This document shows positions 21,958 to 31,500 of a DNA stretch of 64,000 bases, in pieces (the stretch's first letter is position 1; every line of letters starts with the position of its first letter). Source of the stretch: Excoecaria cochinchinensis (Eukaryota; Streptophyta; Magnoliopsida; Malpighiales; Euphorbiaceae). The notes beneath the pieces are model-generated. The model had not been told where the DNA came from and did no database searches. It saw nothing but the letters and a program-made list of their open reading frames with translations. Where the stretch lies: assembly GCA_947683425.1 (NCBI GenBank), contig CANTUQ010000007.1, forward strand, positions 2,790,001-2,854,000, in the 5' to 3' direction. A program made the position numbers and the translations under genes.

Positions 21958-23655
21958 TCAAGCAATCTTAGCTTGTCCACCTTGTCTTACCAACTGAAAT
22001 ATCATCGGAAAAAATGAGAAAATTAAAATGCATAAATAAACATGCCAATTAATTAATCAAATGAAAATTTAAATGTTCTGACTTATTTATATATAGTGAT
22101 ACTAAAAAAACTGACCTGAAAATAAGTTTCAATTTTCCTCCTCAAAGTAGCATGCTCTTGTTTGAGCTGTTGAAAGGTTCTTATACATCTGAAAAAGAAA
22201 AAAGAAAAAAAAAATCCAAAATTTTATATTAAATTTTCTTTATATATATGAAATTCTTCTAGAACATTCCTAAATACTAGAAACGGAGTACTTTACATTC
22301 TTTTATGGCTTTATCCAGCACAAATTATATTATTTGGATTAATAATTTTCGAATATCGAATGGTGTTATTTTAAAAAAATAAGATATCGATGAAACAGTT
22401 TAAATATGCCCAGAAAGAAAAAAGGAAAATACCCTTCAATATTTCTTGAACTGCAATATTCCATAAATTCTGTGCATTCCATCTTCACCTTTTTAGCTCC
22501 AATGCTGCAACCAAATTAAAATTTAACTACATTAGCTTTCACATTTTATTAAGTTAAAATTAAGGTGAGCAAGATGCCATAAAAATAATAATAATAATAA
22601 TTTACCTGGAGCTGCTCCCTTTAAATTGGTGCATGTAATTATCCAGCCTATCAAAATCAACAGGCCTGTGGGCTCTGCATACAAAAATTATTATCAGCAA
22701 AAATAAAATATAATGAATATTATATGACTCTGAATAATTATAATAAAATAAACTCAAAAGCTCACTTAGAAATTTATGCATTAAAATTAAAGAGGTTCAT
22801 AAATTATAAAAAAGTTACTATTAACTGCATAAACAAGCGATTGTTGGACAAAAAATACGGTTAGCATATATTAATTTTAAGAAATAATACATAAAGTTCA
22901 CCAAATTAAATAACTAATTATTTCCCTAATCTAGGCAAAATGCTCATTGTGAGTAAAAGGTATTAACTACTTACAGTGCCTGGTCTATGTTGTGGATTAA
23001 TCTGGCTGAATCATTATAAAAAGAAGCCACAATTTCCTCGACAAAATTAGGGTTTGCATCATCTTGCAATTCCTCAAGTTGCATAAATTGGTCATCAAGG
23101 TACCCCTGCGACAACCCATCATTTTTAATCACCACATTTTGCTTTGCTTTCTTTCTTACAATTAAAAATTTGATTAATTTTTCATTTAGTCAGAATTCGA
23201 ATTTTATCATTTTCCGGCCACAAAGAATTAATAATATTGACAAAATAAAATTTTATTACATAATAATTTTGACTTTGATATTTTAAATTTTTGAAAAATA
23301 TAAAATAATATTTGCACGAGCATCAATTTACCGGTTTCAATTTTTTTTTTCCTTTTTACGAATAAATTATTTGAGTTACGTATGAATATTCCCCCCAAAA
23401 AATGTGTAATTTTCAACTCTTTAAAAAGATTCAAAATGTCAATGAAACCCTTCTTTCTTTCCTTTTCTTTTTCCTAATTATTTAGAGTTTTGACACTGAA
23501 ATGTAAATATTTAAAATTTGAGATGCAACAATATCCAATTAGCATAGTATGCCAAAATAATAATAATAGTTAACTTAAAATAGGGAAATTATTACCTGAT
23601 CAAAGAGGCACTTCCTGGTGTAGGCAATTTGGTGATGCAGATGCTTTCTGTCCAT
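21958..23655 (-). CDS. AHP4: Histidine-containing phosphotransfer protein, AHP4 type
   Basis: Cytokinin two-component phosphorelay intermediate that moves phosphate from hybrid histidine kinases to nuclear response regulators. All exons are too short to stand out as long open frames. Six exons (23655-23596, 23105-22975, 22674-22606, 22504-22433, 22188-22116, 21993-21958) join in frame to 146 residues, typical for AHPs. The N-terminus starts MDRKHLHHQIAYTRKCLFDQ and continues GYLDDQFMQLEELQDDANPN. The HPt motif is YMHQFKGSSSSIGAKKV with the phospho-acceptor His at residue 79. Then come CTEFMEYCSSRNIEGC, FQQLKQEHATLRRKIETYFQ and the end VRQGGQAKIA. HQFKGSS instead of HQLKGSS, together with CTxFxEYC, fits the AHP4 clade as I remember it. 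The His is retained, unlike the AHP6 pseudo-HPt, so it should be phosphotransfer-competent. Confidence 0.93.
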
Positions 23656-23742
23656 TGCTAAATGTAAAAATTAAAATTAAGGATTTTTAATTAATAATGT
23701 CTGCTCTGAATTATAACTCACCCCAATCTCGGCTTTGTATGT

Positions 23743-23754
23743 CTATATATATAG
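23743..23754 (-). promoter_or_regulatory. TATA box of the AHP4 gene
   Basis: CTATATATATAG reads the same on both strands and sits 88-99 bases upstream of the AHP4 ATG. It is preceded on the minus strand by CCATGGCCACA. This implies a short leader of roughly 60 bases. Confidence 0.5.
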
Positions 23755-26279
23755 TGTGGCCATGGAGAGACAAAAATGATTGGAAAGGCTTAGAAAAATA
23801 TCAAGATGGACGCGTGGCATTCTCTTCTTTCATAGCCAAAAAGTGAAGCTTCCATAGTTGCATGCAATACTCCTAACAGTGATGCCATTGGTCCACGTGT
23901 GAAGGTTTATGTGTTTCTTCTCGTTGAGTGAATCAAATCTTTATTCCCCTCTCCACCATTTTCGAATCATTAAATTAAAATCTTTCCTTCTACATTATGT
24001 AATTTACAATAATTTCTTATATATATTCATATTTTACGCATTGAGTGTATTTTCTATATAAAAATGTTGGTTTTAGAACCACATCTTAAGTTTCTAATTA
24101 ACCATTTAGTTTTGAAGTAGATGATGATCAATGTTCTATTTCAGAAAATGAGAGAGTAATTAAAACTTTTTAAACTCCATCACAGCACAGTTCAATCTCA
24201 ATTAATCTAAATATTACTCTGAGTCGCATTAATCTATTAATTACAAATCATTATTGGCTATTACCTAGTATTTATAATCTACAACAGAGCTAAGTATATT
24301 GTATAAAGGCGACCAATTCTACTAAATGCGTTCTCTCTAAGCTTTCATGCACTAAAATTTCCTGTTATCCATTTTTGTCCGTATTAATTTAACCATTAAA
24401 ATCTTTCAAACTCGTATAAGAAAAATGGAATCTTGTCAGCGGTCATTAATCATAAATATCAACAATAAGAAGAACCTGAAACTTGGCACTTCGAGTCCAG
24501 GAGGATTTGATGTAAAGTTTAGTTTTATTTCACATCAGATTCACTTTACCTAACTTTTGACTTTTTATTGGCAATGGTCCTCTTTAAAGTTCATTTTTTA
24601 CCGTAAAACTTTTGAAATTATATAGAAAATGCAATAAAATTTTCCTTGGAATTATTTTTGCCTTTAAAATTTTTAAAAAACTGAGATTTTTAAAACACAT
24701 AATTTTATAATTAAACTTATCAAAATGAATATATTTTATTATTAAAATATAAAGTATGCGGTATTATATGATTAATTGTCTTAAAAGATATAATGTTATT
24801 TTCTCAAATTTTTGAAATTTTTATGGAAAAAATAATCCAACAAAAGTTCAATGGCATTTTTTAACCAATTTAAAAAATTTAGTAGCAAAAAATAACCTTA
24901 TTCCAAAATAAAAAAAAAAATTCTACATAATTACATTTCATTGTTGCTACAACCCCTGGAGGTGACTCAATTGCCATCATTTTAATTAAATAAATAGGAG
25001 AATTCAACTTTAATTTCTTTTAATAGTATTACAGCTATAATTAGATATCATATCTCTTCTAGATAATAAAAAAAAAAGGTTATATTATATATATTGTTGC
25101 TCTACTTGAATTTGCATTGCACCATCATGCCACTTAACAATTTTTTTTTATATATATAAAGAAAAAGAGTGAATGAAAACTCGAATCTGAAATATCTCAA
25201 TACAAATAAATCAATTTTACCATTAGTGTTCTATTGGAGATATACAGCTTGAAATTTATCTAAGAATATTTTCTCTTTGGATGTAAAAAAGGATGATGTT
25301 TAAATACATTTGGTATATTGAATCTTACAATATACACCATCGGATTTGAAGGTGATGTATAGATAAAGATAAACAATATTATAAAATTAAATGGCGGGAT
25401 CCATTTTCATTTGATATAAGGTATACATTATAGTGTATTGAATGAACAATCAGCAAAGAAGGTGCAGCTTTAGAAAAAAAAAATATAGCAAAAAGTTTAA
25501 AATGAAAATTAAATATTTTCTTTTATTAAAAATATATTAATTAAAATTTTTACCTCCAGGTTAAATTGGGATGTGATTTAATGCCAACACACACAAGATT
25601 ATTATTATATTAAATCAGTTGAAAAATCCAAGAATATAAAATAATAGTATCTGTTAAAAGATCGAATATAGTGAAATGATTGGTATGAGGTTTTCTTTCT
25701 TTCTTTTTTTCCACTTTTAACAAGCACCTGCCGGCATGTGGCAGACAGACAACAGCCCAATAATAGCACACACACAATCCACAGAGCAGAGTTCATGGAA
25801 TTGTACAATGAACCTACAACGAGCAGAGAAAATTCCTCAAATATCTTTAGCTTTGATTAACATGGTTTCCAGGTTGCCACACGTGTTAACACAAACAGAT
25901 CTTACCATCCCCGAATCCAACAAAATTGTAGGCATCTTTCTTTCTTTTTGCCCCCTTTCTAATAATGAAAACGTTGCACATTTCCAACGCCAAAACATAA
26001 AAAGCTACATTGTCGTATGGCTCACAAATGGAATGCACAGAGAACTTACTTTTCTTTTTCTTAATATAGCCATATTACTAGCAAGAGTAATGTACCCAGC
26101 AGAGCATATTTTAGACTTATGATTCCGCTAACACAACCAAAACATGTTGTGAAGTTTTACTAAAAGCAATTTAATAATCTTGATGATCAACATATTTGAT
26201 ATGGGACTTCAGCCAAGAACAGCTCCATACCAATCACAACCCTATATCTAACTCCATGCCTGCAAACAAATAAAAGACT
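23755..26279. other. Intergenic DNA upstream of AHP4
   Basis: No gene recognised. Most is AT-rich. The part from 25.70 to 26.27 kb has more complex sequence. On the minus strand it contains TTTGTTTGCAG followed by GCATGGAGTTAGATATAGGG, which looks like an acceptor site and an untranslated exon, but I cannot tie it to a gene. The 128-codon plus-strand frame at 25736-26122 has no family features. Confidence 0.4.
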
Positions 26280-27130
26280 TAAATGTATAGCCCTTCGTAC
26301 TTGTCTAAATTTTTCATTTAGTCTCTTGCACTCATTTTTCCCTTAAATTGTCCCTTGTACTTGCCTTTTTTTTTTCCCCCTCGCTAGCACCTATAAAGTC
26401 GATTTTAGTTTTATTTAGCCCCTTAAAATGTTGATGTGCAACTGACACTCTATATCAGCTGAGTCGGTTCAATAATTGAACCGAAAAATAGAAATATTAA
26501 AATTTATACAAACCGAATCGAAATTATATGAAAATCGAACTAAAATCAAACCGAAATCTTCGATTCGATCGATTTGGTTCAATTAACCGATAAAACCAAA
26601 AATTCAAAATTATAATTAAAAAAAATTATCTAAAAATTATACAAAATTACAAATAATAAAATTAAAATAAAAATATCCAAATTGAAAAATATACATATAT
26701 AATTTGAATTCAATCCCCTTAGATTGATCAAAACATACAAAAATAATTTTTTTTTATGTAAAAATTGAATAAAATAACATATAATATTAAAATTTCGATC
26801 GGTTCGTTTTTTTTCCCCCGATTTTTGCCTTTCAAAATCCAACCAAACCGAATTAACCAATTTATATAAAATTCCAAAATTAAAATCGAACCGAGTTAAA
26901 AAAAATCGGTCTATTTAATTCAATTTTTCGGTTTTACCCGAATTTTGCTCACCCCTGCTGCAAACTTCACGTCAGCTACAAGGATAAGCGGCATGAAAAT
27001 TGATTTTACGACGGGCTAGCAAGAAAAAAAAAATGCAAGTATAACTGTACAAGGGATAATTGAAAGAAAAAAAAAACATTCAGAAGACCAAGTGAAAAAT
27101 ATTGACAAGGAACTACACGGATATTAAACC
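26280..27130. mobile_element. Foldback / non-autonomous TIR element with a nested inner element
   Basis: Two flanks are imperfect inverted copies over roughly 120-150 bases. The left flank (about 26.28-26.42 kb) reads GTCCCTTGTACTTGCC, a T-tract, CGCTAGC and then GTCGATTTTAGTT. The reverse complement of the right flank (about 26.98-27.13 kb) reads ATCCCTTGTAC, ATACTTGCA, a T-tract, TTGCTAGC and then GTCGTAAAATC. Between them lies a 0.5 kb inner block (about 26.46-26.96 kb) of repeated AACCGAA/TTCGGTT words whose right end, read on the minus strand, is CAGGGGTGAGCAAAATTCGG. That is a style common at the ends of small plant hAT-like elements. No transposase is present. Family assignment is inference. 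Confidence 0.55.
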
Positions 27131-27420
27131 CAAATAAAATTGCAGAACATCATATGTCAAAAAAGTTCCTGAGAATGAGTTGTGGCACATCCCATACAAG
27201 TAATGGCCATACCTGTTTCACTTATCATTATAATCACTTCATGCTAAGTTACTAACCCTTAATATTAGAAATCAGCATACCTTCATATTGACTAATAACA
27301 AAAGGCAATCCCAAAAACACCCAATAGGGATAATCACATATATGTAGGCAGTAGTTTTTTTTTTTTTTATCACCTTATCGCAGTTCTAAACTAAAATACT
27401 AAAGCAAGAAGAGTTGGAGA

Positions 27421-27592
27421 GGGCAAACCATGTTCCCTTTATTCCCTTGCCACCCACCCAAGAGAGAGAAGAGGTTTTGCAATATCATTGCCATTTCTGT
27501 CCCTCTCCATGGATGGTCACGTCTCCTCCTTTTCAAAAAGGACGAGCTGTGAGTGGGTAGATTGGGATGAGAATATAGTCGATGTTTTGCCC
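27421..27592. ncRNA. Possible miRNA-like foldback (candidate only)
   Basis: Bases 27421-27459 are imperfectly complementary to 27551-27592. Arm one starts GGGCAAACCATG and ends CCACCCACCC. The reverse complement of arm two starts GGGCAAAACATC and ends CTACCCACTC. Both ends of the stem pair well (GGGCAAA-CAT and ACCCAC) with mismatches and small bulges between, and the loop is about 90 bases. Such irregular stems are typical of plant MIR precursors. The ACCCA-containing arms loosely recall the miR482/2118 superfamily, but arm placement does not fit it. Strand and expression are unknown. Confidence 0.22.
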
Positions 27593-27721
27593 TTTGATTG
27601 GAGGATCAATATTCTTCCTCTCCATCACTCTCCTATGCTGATGATGATTCCACCAGAAACAGGATAGATGCTACATGAAATATCAAGTTCAGCTTCTAAT
27701 AAAATGAAATTTAAAGAAAGA

Positions 27722-27780
27722 ATAATCCAAACATACGATTTCTATAGTTGCATAATCCAAACATACGATTTCTATAGTTG
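27722..27780. repeat. Tandem duplication of a 30-base unit
   Basis: The unit ending ACATACGATTTCTATAGTTG occurs twice head-to-tail. The two copies (27722-27750 and 27752-27780) are identical over 29 bases, which indicates a recent duplication. It lies about 0.73 kb downstream of the OVA4 stop. Confidence 0.9.
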
Positions 27781-28506
27781 CCCAATGATGATTTGTGAAA
27801 TGAAAACCTGCATGAGTTATCTGACAAATACAACATAAAACAAAATCAGAGCCAATAATCAAACCAAATTGAAGATCTAATGTATCAAAATACAACAGAT
27901 CATGTTTTTTTTTTTTTTTTGTCATTTAACACCCATGCATACAACCATACTGTTCCAAAACAAATTCCATACTTCATTACTCATAATTACTCAACAAGAA
28001 TCCACTTGATCACAATCTTATCGGCACCTCCTCTAATTCATTAAGTTAAATTTTCTTTCTTAATTATTAATAAAAGGATTCTAATGACACTGAGGCTGGG
28101 TGTTAAGATATACACCTAAAATAACACTACATTTTAATACGCTCTCTAACCAAAACACCAAACAAATATTGAAGCCAATTTTCACTAAGTAATCAGTTGA
28201 ATTAAATAATAAACAGTAAGGAAAAAAATCAACATTAGATTACCACCATATCAATTACTAAATATGTAGTGTACAGAAAGTATATCATATAATGTTACCA
28301 AATTAAAAAAAAAAATCAACTGGGAACAAAATTGCACAGGTCTTAATGATATATATGGGGCATTTCTAATAAATAATCCCTTTCACTCACCAAATATATG
28401 CTCATAGATCTAATCTAAATAATTGTCGGCAATGATAGATCCTCCAAAAGTTAACTTCAAGGTTGTTGTCTTACAGATCTTTTCACACAAATTCTTCCCC
28501 AAGCAT

Positions 28507-31500
28507 TTATTCTGCTGATCTCCGCAAAAATCCCATTGCCTGGTAAACATTACTCAGAGTGGCATCTGCTATTTCTGAAGCTTTACTGGCACCTTTCTTC
28601 AGGACTCCATCCAAATAACCTGGATCAGATATTATTTCCTCATATCGAACCTGGAAATGAAAAAATGATAGGGACACCACATAAGTAATGCAAATTTGTA
28701 ATTTTATAAAAAGGCGCATGTAGTTGACCTTGCTTAGTGAAATATAACTACAAAGGTAGAACCTGGATGGGATATAGATGATCAATTAAGGCATCTGTCA
28801 GAAGTGTTTTGAACGTTCCCCAATTCATATCTTGGCATTCTTGCACAACTTCCTGCAAGGAGAAAAAGTTACCAAACTGGAAAATTTCAAAGATGATAAA
28901 ATAGCATTGTAATCAGGCTCCCAAACTGAAGTTAACTTGACATGAATTGCATTACCTCTTTTGTCTTGCCTGAGATAAGTTGATAAACTGAAAGAAGATT
29001 GTTGCATTCAGGTCTTTCAGGGTTATCAAATTCCAGGCTGTACGAAATAGGAGAAATGCACACATATTGTAAGATACTGCTCACTAGAAATATCCATCAA
29101 ATGAATAAATTAGAAAGCATTAAAAATTCTTTCAATTTGCATGACAGGTAAAGAATTAACCCTGCAAATGAATCAGTTTTGCATCGCTTTATCTTGTTTA
29201 CTATCACCTACAAGACAAAAAAAAAAGAAAGAGACAATACCAAATTTAAGTATGGGAATAAAATGAAATTCAAAATCAGATTCTATTGATAACTAACAGT
29301 AAGTATTTGAACATATGTACGGAGACCCAGCTCCCAGACTAGAGTTATTCAGAAGAAGAACAAAATGCTGAAGGTTTTAATCCTCCTCAGTAGATATAGT
29401 CTAATAATTTTGCATTACTTTTCATCTATTGTCATCATTACACTGAAATAAGACCTTCAGAACACACTTCCAAATTTCAATACACTTTTGAACATTGTCA
29501 AGATTAACAGTAAGTTTCTGCATATATTTATGGAGACCCAACTCCAAAACTTGAGTTATTCAGTATAAGAACAGAAGGCTCAGGTGTTCAAGATCCTTAG
29601 CATCACTTTTCATCTATTTATAATTATTACACTGAAACAAGACCTTCAAATCATACTTCCGAACTTCAATGAACTTTGAACATTACAGCCTACCTTCATC
29701 AATCATATCATCTAAACTAGTCAAGTAGACATAATGAACTCCGAACTGGGAGAACAATGTAGCATACTTTGAGATTTGCATCAATTTGAAAACTAAAACA
29801 AATTGGCCAAGTAAATTATTATTTAAACACTGAGTTCAGCGTGATTGTGATGCAAATTTTTACCAAACCAGACAGACAAGCCAATGTTACTTGAACTCTT
29901 CAAATTAAGCATATGTCAGATTGAGTAGCATTTATCTTTACAAATTGTTAATTCTTTTCAAATGTTTGAAATCTCAAAATGAAATACATACGAAGGAAAC
30001 TTATGAAAACTCACATCCTTTGGGTCGAGAAGATTGATACGAGTTTGGTCAGAGGGCGCAGACTTGGACATCTATATAAAATTAGATTCCAAAAAGTGTC
30101 AGTAGGTATAACAAGTGCCTAAGACACAGATTAAACAAGAGTCCAGAAGATTATCGAAACGAAAATTGTGACTGGTGAGATATAACAGGTGGGAAATTAT
30201 AAAGCTTTTGTAATTTCCAATCAGATTCATTGCCTTAAATATCACTATGAATGAATATTTTGAGCTTTGCAAACTAAAGATTGCAAAACTTTTTTTATAA
30301 ATTAAATACTATCATGCTAATCACCTTAGCAAGACCATCAGTGAGAGACATAACTCGTGCTCCCGCTGATGGTATAAGAGGCTCAGGAACCTGCGCAGGA
30401 ATGGCATCAAGGAAATATATATTTCTATCACTTGTTATTGTGTCATCCATGTGCAAAGCATCAACCAAATGTCAAGAAGAATCCACCTTAAAGATAGCAC
30501 CTCCTCGTCTGCCATCCAAAATACCAGAAATCTCAATGCAACAGCCAAAAATGAGACAAGCTACTAGCATATAACATTTTCAAAGGAATGCCTATCACGT
30601 TCAAAAAGATCTATTACTTCTTACCCTCCTAATTTTTTCCACTTTCTTCCTCCATATAAATAATTAACACGCTCAGCCAGCTCACGAGTCAATTCCAGAT
30701 GTTGCTTTTGATCCTCACCAACTGGGACAAAGTCAGACTACAGAGGCATGCTGCAAATTATAAGGATGATGCATGTCTGATTACCAATTTATTATCATTC
30801 ATTAACAAAAAGAAGTGGACAATTTAAAGTTGTAACTAAATAATTAGTAGTTATTGCTTAAAAAACCAATTTCCCTAAACTCAGCTAAGCAACCCAGCCT
30901 TAGTAATCACTAGCACTGTCTCACAAGATTGTAAAATTTTGGAAGTCCATCCTCCTCCTCATCCAAAACAATTATTAATTACTATTTTCTAGCCCACATG
31001 TGTTGCAAGCGGATAGCAATTTATTTTAGGAATCATTATTTATATTTAACATGACTACTTCGTCAATGCATATTGTTTATATGTATTTGAAAACAAAAAA
31101 ATTACATTTTGTAACTGCATGATACTTCATAAAATCTAGTATGGTTTTTTGTTATAATAAAATTAATATAACAATATAATTATTTATTTAATTTTATGTA
31201 TAATAAATTAATAAAGTTATATTCTAATCACATGCAAGCATTAATCTTAAATTTAATATATAAATATATTTTATTGTTTGATCTAAACAACCAAATACTA
31301 AATATAACATACAAAGAAACAAAATATTTTAATTATTAGGTAAGAATTGTAGGTTGAAGAGTCTGAAATTACAAATTGAATACTTTTTATGGTATTAATC
31401 GGTATAACTAGTAATAAGCTGAACACTTATTAGCTAGTAAGACTTAATATTTATATAACTAGGATGTACATTATATTGATCCATTAGAATAGGAATAGAA

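Noticed and set aside
25605..26122. Small frames at 25605-25808 (-, signal-peptide-like MNSALWIVCVLLLGCCLSAT) and 25736-26122 (+, 128 codons)
   Set aside because: The hydrophobic run is suggestive, but there is no mature domain, no partner exon and no family match. Treated as chance.
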